Position numbers and translations under genes: made by a program. The notes below the pieces were generated by a model, which saw only the letters and a program-made list of their open reading frames with translations, did not search any database and had not been told where the DNA came from. 64,000 nt of DNA from Monodelphis domestica (Eukaryota > Chordata > Mammalia > Didelphimorphia > Didelphidae), in the NCBI RefSeq assembly GCF_027887165.1, contig NC_077227.1, forward strand, positions 350,415,707 to 350,479,706, in the 5' to 3' direction. Positions 1 through 9,889 of this stretch are shown here, piece after piece (within the stretch, counting starts at the first letter, position 1; every line of letters starts with the position of its first letter).

Positions 1-59
1 CTGAAAGGGAGCACACAGCAGAGTTGGGGTAGGTAAAGGAGCATGGAGCTAGAACAAAG

Positions 60-215
60 TTCTCAGACATCTCCTTCAGCACTAAAGCCAGAGACCCTTC
101 CTGAACCTGTCTCCTCATGTGTCAGAGGGGAATAGTAAATAATGGTGCTCACTGCCTCAGAGGAATGGTTGTAAGGATCAAATGAAATAGCCATATATGC
201 ATGATATACACATAA
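60..215 (+). mobile_element. MIR/CORE-SINE remnant
   Basis: ctgtctcctcatgtgtcag, then gaatggttgtaaggatcaaatg, the typical sense-strand MIR tail. Confidence 0.5.
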
Positions 216-405
216 GCAATGATGCACTCAAACATGGACCTACCCCATGTCTGACCCCAGCCATGAGTGAGTGAGAGCATGTGTAAGTAAATAAATCTTA
301 CTCTGGGTATTTCTTAGATGGTTTTGCCTCTATTGGCATCAAAACTGACCCAAAATTGGCCATTTGGTTCTAATATCTTCTCTGGCTCTGCTTTCTTCTC
401 ACTAG

Positions 406-636
406 CCAATACCATCAGTGAAAACTCTTCAGGTCAAAGCTTCTCCAACTAGTGTTACCAAGGGACCTGTGGGGAAGGGAGTTGTTCCCACTTCAGGGAA
501 GTTAGGGCCTGTAGCTTCCAGCGCCAAAGGGATGTCTCCAGCCAAGGCATTGGGGCCCAGGAAGCCAGAGGTGAGTTCTGAGAGCTCTGAAGAGGACACA
601 GAGAGTGAGGCTGAGGTACCTGCAACCCAAGGACAG
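406..636 (+). CDS. TCOF1: TCOF1 repeat exon 1 of window
   Basis: This 77-codon exon is phase 0 at both ends. It starts after ctttcttctcactag and ends at ggacag before gtaagt. It encodes PIPSVKTLQVKASPTSVT, a basic Ser/Pro/Gly-rich middle, and the acidic cluster SSESSEEDTESEAE followed by VPATQGQ. The acidic serines are typical casein kinase 2 targets in treacle repeats. The first residues (PIPSVKT) differ from the AKPxVK start of the next exons, so the acceptor is slightly less certain than the donor. Confidence 0.88.
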
Positions 637-921
637 GTAAGTGATAGCCTGGGGCTGGCTTTGCTTCAGATCTGTTCCCATGGAGAATAGGAACTGCTTC
701 TAAATGGAACATTGGTCTCTAAAGTCAGTCAACTAGCATCTATTAAATGCCTACTATGTGCCAGGTATTGTGCAAAGACTATTTCTGCTGTCAAAGAGTT
801 CATACAATCTAATAGAAAAGGCAACAATGCAAGTAATTATGTAAAAATGAGATACAGAAAGAGGATAACATGGGGACAGTCTTTGAGGGAAAACACTAAG
901 ATTAAGGAAGACTTGAGGACA

Positions 922-1437
922 GCTTAAGTGACTCAGTGGGTTGAGAGCCAGAGCTGGAAACAGAAGGTCTTGGGATCAAATTTAGCCTTAGACACTTCCT
1001 AGCTGGGTGATCCTAGGTAAGTCATTTAATTCCTATATGTAAGATTAAAATTAATATCCAATAACTCCAAGTATTATATTTTATAAGATTTGTTAATAAT
1101 CACTTGAAGTAGAAGAAAATGAACTAAAAGAAATAGAATCTCAAATCAAATTATCTAACAAAAAGTAAAACCCCAAGTCTAGATTCTCTTGCTTGGCATA
1201 AAGCTAGATTTCCCAGCCATGATCAGGGGATGACAGATCAAGGGGCTGGGGGGGGGGGGGTCACATCAAAATATATCTTCCCAATGTTAGTATGATACGT
1301 ATGTAAATGGGATGCTGGGAGAGCAGTTTTGGGGAGCAAAATTCTAATTATACACATTACTTAGCCCTTACCACTCTTCTGCCTTAGAATCAATACATAA
1401 ATTGATTCTAAGACAGGAAGTAAGGGATTTTTAAAAG
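922..1437 (+). mobile_element. Marsupial SINE split by about 310 bases
   Basis: The 5' half (922-1040: gtgactcagtgggttgagagccag) and the 3' half (1356-1437: cttagcccttaccactcttctgc) belong to one copy. The DNA between is AT-rich, ends with a G-run (1248-1260) and is unassigned. Confidence 0.6.
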
Positions 1438-2044
1438 GGGTGGGGGGCCTGAGGGGCTTTAGTTGAGGCTTGAAGGAAGCTAGGAGGCAGAGAGGAGAAT
1501 ATTCCAGGTGTGGGGAACAGGCCATTGAAATTGCTTGCAATCAGGAGATGAGGTGCTTCACATGAACAGCAAGGAGGATAATGTCACTGGATCAGAGAAT
1601 GTGGGAGTGCATGAGGTATATGAAGCCTGAATAGATCAGGGACCAGGTTAGGAAGAAGAGCTTTACGAAACAGGATTTTATATTTGATCCTTGCGTTGAT
1701 AGGAAACTATTAAAGTGTTTTGAATAGAAGGGGTGAAGGGTGTAGTGTGATGTGCCCAGATCTGAAATTTAGGCTTATCGGTTTGACAGTTGAGTGGAGG
1801 ATAGGGAGAAACTATGGGCTGGTGAGGCAGAAGGCCAGGCAGGAGTTGATAAGGCTCTGTACTAGAGTGGTAGCAGCATCAGAGAAGAGACTTCCTAGTT
1901 GGGAAGGTAGAAACAAAAGGAGTCGGGGAGAAGTAGTAAGATATAGTGACTGGGAGTTAGTGATGCTCCCTAGTAACAAGGAAATTTGATGTTAAGATTA
2001 AAATTCTTTGGTGACTTATACATACAAACATGCACATAGACATT

Positions 2045-2184
2045 TAGACATAGAATTTATACAGTTATTAAATAATATACATATTGTATCCTTAGACCTA
2101 ATAGAATTTATGCATATTTATTAAATAACATATACTTATGTGTACTTAGACGTATATAATTTATACATCTTTATTAAATAATAA
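2045..2184. repeat. AT-rich tandem repeat, three units
   Basis: Units starting tagacatagaatttata (2045), tagacctaatagaattta (2093) and tagacgtatataatttata (2147) each run through ttattaaataa. The periods are about 48 and 54 bases. Confidence 0.7.
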
Positions 2185-2290
2185 AAAAAACCGGGCCAGA
2201 GAAAGAAAAAGATATCTAGTGACACATGGCTGGCTATTCCTTTAGCAAGCTAGGCCAAAATAACAAGAGCCAAGGTCTATACACTCCTTC

Positions 2291-2761
2291 TGTTAACTGG
2301 GAAAAAAACACAGATAATCAGAAAACACAGATAAATAGTCAGAAAATCCACTCTTTAATTAAGAAAAGGAGTTTAGCATTAAAATTTAGGCCTCCTCACT
2401 GAGCTATTCGCTATCAATTCACACAGAGTCCCAGACTCTAGAAGTCACCAAACTCTTGGGAGTGCCACTGTCTAGATGACAATTCCCAAGAGCCATTAAA
2501 GTGGAAAGCTTAAATATCTTTCTAGGGGAACATGTGGACTGAGGATGAGAGGGATAGTTGATTGACTTTATAATGGTAACAAAAGAAAATTAGGAGTTCT
2601 AGACAGGAATAATAGTAAGGGGCTGAAGCTTCACAGTGGACACAAAAGGGAAAGACCCAGCTTGACACGAAGGGAAAGATCCAACCAAGGGCTGGGCCAC
2701 CTTGGTAAAGGACTTTGGCCTAAAGGGAGAAACCATTGGGACAAAAAAGATACTTAACACC
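2291..2761 (-). mobile_element. Fossil solo LTR related to the ERV-L-like LTR
   Basis: Its start (tgttaactggg...agtcagaaaatccactctttaatt) parallels tgttaattcag...agtcagaaaaaccactctttaat at 11086, and it ends in cttaaca. No primer-site complement is next to it. Confidence 0.6.
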
Positions 2762-2809
2762 TGATGGGATTAGCCCTCCCCACCTAAACTCCTTTAAGGT
2801 CTCTACTTA

Positions 2810-2957
2810 GTCTGAGACTCCTGAAGTTGAACTTTCCCTCAGAGAGGAACTCTCAAGAGACAAGGTCAAACTTGAGGTTTTCACCTTCTAGCTAACTAAA
2901 CTGGGGGTCATCAAATCTCACTACAAGTTTACTACAAGTTTGGGGGCTTCTAGATTC
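2810..2957 (-). repeat. Third copy of the palindrome-arm repeat
   Basis: gaggaactctcaagagacaaggtcaaacttgaggt...gggggcttctagattccatgttgatatcc matches the right arm at 12250-12358. It follows the solo LTR at 2291-2761. Confidence 0.7.
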
Positions 2958-3397
2958 CATGTTGATATCCCTCTGGATTCCCAGCCAAAAAGCTGTTCTG
3001 AACTCAAATTTAATGTTCTTTATGAAGTCCCTTTCCAAAGCCCCTCCAATTGGAAGATTTGCACCTCATTCTGGGCAAGAGACTGCTGCCTTGACACCTT
3101 TTGACCTTTGGAATGGCTTCAGAGTTTGCGTGTGTACTTCTCTATCCACTATCTTAATTCAATCAGAGGGGGAGGCAAGTTGCAACTTACCCAGCCTCTG
3201 AATGAAGTTGCAACTTAATTCAATCAGAGTGGGGCATTTCAAACTTAATATCAAGTCTGTCCCTTTTTAAAATCCAAATTAATCTTGGAGTGCCAAAGTA
3301 AAGACTGTAGGCTAGTATTGATTTTCACATTGGAAAGGAGGATGGTCTAAAGAAGAAATAATTTAGTTTTGGACATGGTAAATTTAAGATATCTACT

Positions 3398-3824
3398 GGA
3401 GGGCAGCAAGGTGGCTCAGTGGGTAGAGTGCCAAGGTCTGAACTCAGGACGACCTGGGTGCAAATGTGGCCCAGACACTTGCTAACTGTGTGACCCTGGG
3501 CAAGCCACTGAAGCCCAGTTGTTTAGCCCTTACCAAACAACTCTGTCTTAGAATTGATACGAAGTTAGAAGGTGTAAGAGTTTGGTGTTTTGTTTTGTTT
3601 TTTAATTTGTCTATTTAAGAATGATTGAACAAACTGTGATATTACTATAATGGAATAATATTATATCATAAGAAACTATGAAGAGTTTGGATAAGGAAAA
3701 TATTTTTATGAATTGGTGGTGAGTGAAATAAATAGGACCAGGAAAACAATATGACATTGTGACTATAATATTACACTTTAAAAAAATAAAAGGAAGGGGA
3801 ATTCTAAAAAAAATTTTGTTTAAA
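3398..3824 (+). mobile_element. Composite insertion: SINE joined to L1 3' end
   Basis: A marsupial SINE (3399 to about 3600) passes directly into an L1 3' end (from about 3620: gaacaaactgtg...aataggaccaggaaaaca) and an A-rich tail. One perfect 11-base duplication, aagatatctac, flanks the whole unit (3387-3397 and 3826-3836). It sits inside an older L2. Confidence 0.75.
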
Positions 3825-4646
3825 AAGATATCTACCAGGCATTTGAAGATGGGAGACTCTAATCATCTAGTCTGAATCCCTAGGTCAGAAAGTCATCAGC
3901 ATAAGTCATCAGTTATTGAATCGATGGGATCCCATAAGATGACCTAGTGAAATAGTGGAGAGAGAAGAGGACCCAGAACAGAGCCTTAGGGAACCCCTAC
4001 ATTTAATTGGCATGACATGGATGAATATTCAGTAAAGGAGACAGAGAATGATCAGTAGGAAGAGAACCGGGAGAGAGCACTACCTTGAGGTTTCAGGGTG
4101 GCAATTATTCAAATGCATTTCATCCTTACCTTTTCTTTCATTCCATACTTCAGTCCCAGGGGGAAAAAAAAAAAAGCAGGGAAGGGGTCACTCCCAGCTT
4201 GTTTCATAGGGCATTGGCCTGAGGGTCAGGGGTCAGCTGTCCTGGAAGCAATGAGGTGAACGAACATCTACCCAGATCTGGATTTTTTCTGATACGGCTA
4301 TTACAAGAGATCCTCAGATAAGGATCTCTTCTTCACCAGGACAAGAATCTGCCTGTCTTGTAGATGGTGATCACAAAATTATCTTCTAGGAAACAAGCAA
4401 ATATACCTTCATATTTACTGCTGAAAACCAAAGCTTTTGTTAAGTTCTTGAACTTTTAATATGGCAGGGAGGGGACATTGTAACCATAGCAGTTTGTTTC
4501 TATTCTCTCATTCCTAAGAGCTTTTAGAAACTAAATACACTTGCCCAGTTTAGTTGTCTGCATTTAGAATTAATTTTCTTTTCCTTTTCCTCCCTGGTTT
4601 GTAATCCAGGTAATTAACTCTTTCCTCTTTTTCCCTTCTCCACCCC

Positions 4647-4840
4647 TTTTTTAAACCCTTACCTTTCATCTTAGAATCAATACTGTATATTAGTTTCAAA
4701 GCAGAATGGTAAGGGCTAGGCAATTGAGTTAAGAGACTTACCCAAGGTCATACAGCTAGGAAATGTCTGAGGTCAGATTTGAATCCAGGTCCTCCTATAT
4801 CCAGACCTGTCTCTGTTCACTAAGCCACCTAACTACCCCC
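4647..4840 (-). mobile_element. Marsupial SINE
   Basis: Full antisense copy from taaacccttacctttcatc to gccacctaactacccc, about 180 bases before the exon at 5016. Confidence 0.85.
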
Positions 4841-5015
4841 TCCCCACCTTCTTTTCTACCAGGGTAATGCTTTTTTTTTTCTTCCCTGGGAAAATACAAT
4901 AAATCAATAATGACACTGGATTGAAAGTGGGGGGAAGCACAAAAGTGAAATGATTTCATCTTTGGATAGGAATCCCCTAACATTTGTTTGTTCTGTTTTC
5001 TCTTTCTGATCTCAG

Positions 5016-5243
5016 GCAAAGCCAGTGGTAAAAGCTCTCCAAATCAATGCCTCCCCACGGAAATTGACCCCTCTCACCCCCATATCCACTAAGGGTATTC
5101 AGGGGAGAGTGTCTACTCCAGCTCCCTGGAAATCAGGGATACTGCCCCTCCAGGCCAAAGCACCAGGGCCTGAGAGGCCAGCAGAGACTTCTGGAAGCAG
5201 TGAGGAATCAGAGAGTGAGGAGATCCCAGCATCCCAGGGACAG
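5016..5243 (+). CDS. TCOF1: TCOF1 repeat exon 2 of window
   Basis: This is a 76-codon phase-0 exon between ctgatctcag and gtgaga. It reads AKPVVKALQINASPRKLTPLT, then STPAPWKSG, then the cluster ETSGSSEESESEEIPASQGQ. It is strikingly similar in DNA to the next exon, including the first 40 or so bases of the following intron, so the two arose by a duplication of exon plus flank. A fossil LTR element begins about 45 bases into the downstream intron. Confidence 0.92.
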
Positions 5244-5287
5244 GTGAGACCTGGAAAGGATCATGGGTTATGTTTAGAACTGGAAAG

Positions 5288-6110
5288 AGTATTTTGCTCC
5301 AATCCCTGGTTCAACCCAGGCAGGGATAATTAGTCCTTAGCCAGAGGGGCCTCAGCCTTGAGTTGAGGACCTGGGTATGCACAAAGCCTCTCTCAAAAGG
5401 GGAGGCCTCTCCTGAGGCTAGTCCTTTCAGAAAATACAGGAAAGGAGTCAGCCTTTTTCACTTACTCAAGTGGTAGTTCTAAGAGAAAATTCCAAGAGCA
5501 GTCTGAGGTCTCAAGCTGGAACTCCTTCAAGATCAAGTTCAAAGCGAAAGACCCCCCTCACAGAAGTTCTTGGCATTTTTAAAGACCATTCCTTTTCATC
5601 ACTTCCTGTGATTTCCTTCCGTTTTACATATTCCAATTACAGCTAAAGCTTTGCTTAGTCAGTTGATTCTGATTCATCACCCACTATCACACATGTGGGT
5701 CACAGACCTCCACTCAAGTATAAGTGGAGTGTATACTTCTGGTGATTAAATCTAAAAATGAGCAGGGGAAAATGAATTCCATCTTCACAATCTCCCCCCC
5801 CCCCATTTGGGAGACTAGACTCCCCAATTGATCATTCGACATAATCATCTTGTACCCCTAAAAATTTTCTAACTACAGGTGTATACAATATTGCACCTTC
5901 TAAAAGGGAACTACAATAGTTAGAGATAAGAAGGCAATAAGAGAGCAAAACCAATGTTAGGTGCATTGACAAAGAGCCAGTTAGGGGGCAGTCCCCTTTG
6001 GCATAAGAGTGTACATTCAAAATAAATGTTCAACCCCCTTCAGTTCAAGCAGTTGCACCCCAAAGTTCATTCTGGATCTTCTTGAGTGAGGGGAAAGCAT
6101 GAGGGAGAGA
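5288..6110 (-). mobile_element. Fossil endogenous retrovirus, 3' part with LTR (family A)
   Basis: On the minus strand a short internal remnant (about 6110-5800) leads to a G-rich polypurine tract and then an LTR beginning TGTGAAGATGGAATTC (about 5794 down to 5288). The LTR is the same family as the + copy at 29846 and lacks its last part. It is broken and old. It lies in the intron after the TCOF1 exon at 5016, inside a block that is duplicated at exon 3, so it postdates that duplication. Confidence 0.7.
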
Positions 6111-6159
6111 ACCAGGCTGCCTAAGGGAGAGCTAACAGACCCAATTCTCTTTTTTTATG

Positions 6160-6317
6160 ACTTTTTCAACCTTTATAATTTAATTGCTTATTATTTAAAT
6201 TTTCATTTACAAGTACTCTCCCTCCCTCCTACTACCCTTCCCCCATCCACTGAGAAGGCAAGAAATGATATACCTTATACAAATGAAATTATACAAAATA
6301 TTTCCACCTTGCCTGTA

Positions 6318-6368
<51 letters not shown>

Positions 6369-6545
6369 TTCAGCATCCACTCAGAGTCCATCAGTTCTCT
6401 CTCAGAAGATAGAAGCAAGTCAAATCTTCCATGGGCACCACAAATGGGATATGGCCCATGAATCCTACTATACTTCCAGCCTGGGTAAGATAGGAAAACC
6501 CATCATCCCCAAAAAAAGAAAAAAAAATCAATCTGACAGCTATAT
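6160..6545 (-). mobile_element. L1 3' UTR fragment
   Basis: ttacaagtactctccctccctcc...ccactgagaaggcaag is the complement of a marsupial L1 tail. It contains a (TG)n(TA)n microsatellite. Confidence 0.65.
6317..6366. repeat. (TG)n(TA)n microsatellite
   Basis: About seven TG units pass into about seventeen TA units within an L1 3' UTR. Confidence 0.95.
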
Positions 6546-6689
6546 GAAGAATGGATAATTCAAGGCTCATAGACTAATTAATTAGGAGGTATAGTCAAGG
6601 GAAGAATTGATGAGCACTTGAACTAAGGTGGTAATCCTATAAGTAAGAGAAGTGAGTAGTTGCACAAAAAAAGTTATATAAATATTATA

Positions 6690-7345
6690 GGACTTGACAA
6701 CTAATTGTATTTGTCTGGTGAGAGAGAGTGATGGGTCAAGGATGACTGAGGTCTTGAACCTGGGTAACTGGAAGGGTAGAGTGGTACCCTGGACAGTAAT
6801 AGGGAAATTTGGAAGAGGGGTAGATTTTGAGAAAGGTAATGAGTTTATTTTTAGACCTGTTGAGCTTGAAATACCTATAAGACATACACTTGAAATTTTC
6901 AAATAGGCAGTTTGGTGATGCAGTACTGACCTAGAGCTGAGGAGAGAAATTCAACTGAATATTCAGATGTGGCAGACTACATTGAGATTCATATTAAAGC
7001 CATAGATGCAGATACATTATAAAGAGAGAAAAGGACTGACCTTGAGTATAACCATAGTCTTGGGGTATATCCATAGAAGGGGGTATAACATGAATGATAA
7101 TCTAGTAAAGGAAATGGTGAGTGATTCTGACCAGTAGATGGAGAACCAAGAAAGAACAGTATCACCTGAACACCAAAAGGAAGGAGTGTCAAATGTTACT
7201 AAGAGGTCAAGAAAGATGAAGATTGAGGTATGACCATGAGATTGGACAATTAAGAGATCTTGAGTGATTGGTTTCATTTGAATGACAAGGTTGGAAAAGC
7301 AGATTGGTTGGGGTTGAGGAGTGAGTGAGAAGGGAGAGGTCCTAG
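6690..7345 (-). mobile_element. L2 LINE with reverse-transcriptase remnant
   Basis: The minus strand encodes IFIFLDLLVTFDTPSFW, LSWFSIYWSESLTISFT, recognisable as the FLDLSAAFDTVDH and LSWFSSYLSDRS blocks of L2/CR1 reverse transcriptases. It sits in the intron before the exon at 7498. Confidence 0.75.
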
Positions 7346-7497
7346 ACTTCTGCTTCCTTTTCACTTAGGCTCTGCATTTGTGGTTCCTGATAAGTTCTCA
7401 TCAATTTGCTTTCCAGAAACATAGGCAGCTTTGATTCTTGGATCAGAGTTCTTTATTTTTGTTTTTCATTTATCTTATTTTCTTTGTGTGATTTTAG

Positions 7498-7728
7498 GCA
7501 AAGCCCACATTGAAAGCCCCCCAAATTGATACCCCTCCAGGGAAAGGGACCCCTGTTACTCCTGTTCCCACTAAATGTTCTCAGGGAAGAGTGTCCACTC
7601 CAGCTCCCTGGAAATCAGGGACTGTGACCCCCCAGCCCAAAGTACCAGGGCCTGGGAGACCAGCAGAGACTTCTGGAAGCAGTGACGAATCAGAGAGTGA
7701 GGAGGAGATCCCAGCAATCCAGGTAAAG
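7498..7728 (+). CDS. TCOF1: TCOF1 repeat exon 3 of window (duplicate of exon 2)
   Basis: It begins AKPTLKAPQIDTPPGKGTP after gtgattttag and carries the same STPAPWKSG and ETSGSSDESESEEE blocks as the previous exon. Two donors are possible. The site homologous to exon 2 is after base 7728 (aag/gtgaaa), giving 77 codons ending IPAIQVK. A stronger-looking cag/gtaaag lies six bases earlier, after 7722, giving 75 codons ending IPAIQ. Both keep phase 0. Confidence 0.9.
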
Positions 7729-8073
7729 GTGAAACTGAGAGGATCATTGGGTCATGTTTAGATCAGGAAAGGATTTCGAAGATGAACCAGTGAAATTCCC
7801 TGATTTACAGATGAGGAAATAGCAGTTGATCATACTCCAAACCCAGGTCCAGATAGATTCTGGACTTCTGAAATCTGAGGCATGAAAGAGATGAACCAAT
7901 AGTCTTAGGAACAGAAGCTTTTTTACTTCAATGGGTTATGCTTTCGTTTGTGTTTGATCCAAATTCTTTTGGCCCTAAGAACTTTTTATCAGTTTGATTT
8001 TTGACCAACATGGGACTGGGATAACATTAGTTCTTGGATTAGAATCCTTGATTTATTTTTTCTGTGGTCTTAG

Positions 8074-8316
8074 GCAAAGCCAGCAGTGAAAATTCCCCAA
8101 GCTAACACTCCCTCCAGAAAAGGAGTCTCCACCTCCACAGTCTCTACCCAGGACTCACAAGGGAAAGCACCATCCCCCTTGAAATCAGGGACTTCATCCC
8201 TCCAGAGCAAAGGAGAGGTTCCAGTCAAGAAAGCATGGCTTGGGAGACAAGAAGAGAATCTAGAGAGCAGTGAGGACTCAGAATCAGATGACAGCATCCT
8301 AGGACCTCAGGGCCAG
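8074..8316 (+). CDS. TCOF1: TCOF1 repeat exon 4 of window
   Basis: This 81-codon phase-0 exon lies between tgtggtcttag and gtgtgt. It encodes AKPAVKIPQANTPSRKGVS, a Ser/Lys-rich middle and the acidic run ENLESSEDSESDDSILGPQGQ. The preceding intron resembles the intron before exon 3 (shared 'ttcttggat...ttgatttattttt' type sequence), which suggests exons 2 to 4 belong to one duplicated block. Only 81 bases separate it from the next exon. Confidence 0.91.
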
Positions 8317-8397
8317 GTGTGTCACTTGTGTATACTTGTCCTCAGTCTCTGGAAGGCAAACTTCTCTTCCTCTTACAGTGCTTCCTCTTGGTTTTAG

Positions 8398-8580
8398 GCA
8401 AAGCCTGCAGTCAAGACTTCTCCAGGTTTGGGGGGAGAGAAAGGGACCACTGCATCAACTCCTGAGAAGTCAGCGACTACAATTCAGACCACGAAAGTAG
8501 ATTCTGGCAGCTCAGAAGAGAGTTCCTGCAGCAGTGATGAGTCAGAAAGTGACGTGGTAATCCCTGTGTCCCAGAAACAG
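8398..8580 (+). CDS. TCOF1: TCOF1 repeat exon 5 of window
   Basis: This 61-codon phase-0 exon follows cttggttttag and ends at cagaaacag before gtgagg. It reads AKPAVKTSPGLGGEKGTTAS and then the acidic block GSSEESSCSSDESESDVVIPVSQKQ. It has no internal in-frame ATG start near its beginning, so it is easily missed by ORF scanning. The intron before it is only 81 bases. Confidence 0.91.
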
Positions 8581-8794
8581 GTGAGGACAGAGGAAGGGAA
8601 GTAGCAGTCATGCTCCAACCTGTACTTGGTTGCAGAGGCCATGGCAAATTGGCCTTGTCCTGCACATCAGTCTTTAAGCAAAGCATCCATATGGCAGTTA
8701 GTATGATGCTGACCCTCCATTCTCAACTTCCCTCCTTGTCTCTATATCCATTTTCTCAGTGGCTAGGCTCTTAAATCTTCAGAATAAATCACTT

Positions 8795-8972
8795 GGTGCA
8801 CTGGAAGAACACTGGTTTGGGGGGCAATGGTTTCAATCTCAGTACTACTGCCTATATGACATTGGGCAAGTCACTTAACCAAGAGAGGGCCATGGCCTCC
8901 TCATCTATAAAATGAAGAGGTTGTACTAGAGAGCTTCTGAGGTTTCTTCCAACTGTAGACCTGTGATCCTAT
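8795..8972 (+). mobile_element. MIR/CORE-SINE
   Basis: acattgggcaagtcacttaac, ctcatctataaaatgaagagg and ggtttcttccaactgtag. Confidence 0.65.
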
Positions 8973-9532
8973 GTTCTCACCTCATCTGCCCATATCCCTT
9001 GGGCATGTTCCTTTTGGCAAAGGAGACCAGATTCTTGGTAATTTCAAATTTGGTAATTCCAAAAGATCTTTTCAAGTCTTCCAAGCCAGCAAGCCTACTC
9101 CTCCAGTGATTACTCTGGATGAAGATGACTTCTCTGGGATTGGGGACAATCACAGACTTCATCAATTTGCTATACATGCTGCTCAAATTGCATTGAGGAT
9201 GCCAACCCCTCAGCTATCTGTAATTGGTGATTAGAAGAGGGTTAAGAACATGTCCCCATGCACTCAGAACTCCATCCCTCCCAGGTTGTATTTGATCCAT
9301 TAACAACCACTTTGGAATGTGGTATATAAGTGAGGCATATAATAATAATGATGATGATAATGAAGCATTCTAGCATACTTGAGAAATTACAAAATATTAT
9401 CCTTAAAACAAACTTATGAGGTAGGAAGCAGAGATCTTATTCTCATTTTATTATTGATGAAACAGTCTTAAAGAAGTGGTTAATCTATTCAGGAACAAAA
9501 AAGTAACAGTATTATTGATTAAAGATTAACCT

Positions 9533-9738
9533 GGGGGTAGTTGGGTGGCTCAGTGGATTGAGAGCCAGGCCTAGAGAGAGGAGGTCCTGAGTTCAAATCT
9601 GGCCTCAGCCAATTCCTAGCTGTGTGGCCCTGGGCAAGTCACTCAACCCCCATTGCCTAGCCCTTCCTTAAAACTCTTCTGCCTTGGAACCTATACACAG
9701 TATTGATTCCATGATGGAAGGTAAGGTAAAAAAAAATT
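9533..9738 (+). mobile_element. Marsupial SINE
   Basis: Full-length copy (gggggtagttgggtggctcagtgg to a poly(A) run) with a short duplication attaacct on both sides. Confidence 0.88.
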
Positions 9739-9889
9739 AACCTATAAAGCAGTGCAAGGGTTAAAAATGAAAGGTTGTACTAAATGTATAAAAATGTGAT
9801 TGCCAAAAATATATCTGCTAAATAATTCTAAAAGTCATTGAGAATGAAGAAAAAACAAATACTTATCCATTTTAAGTAGCTCTTGGGTG

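Larger units (their letters stand above)
695..4110 (-). mobile_element. L2 LINE, heavily interrupted
   Basis: Pieces at 695-920, 1437-1990, 3300-3397 and 3837-4110 follow the order of an L2 read backwards, starting with the 3' end ctactatgtgccaggtat. On the minus strand 3837-4110 gives reverse-transcriptase remnants (GSVLGPLL and YADD). SINE, LTR and composite insertions break it up. Confidence 0.75.

Noticed and set aside
7017-7364. 115-codon minus-strand ORF as a host gene
   Set aside because: It is the reverse-transcriptase remnant of an L2, not a gene.
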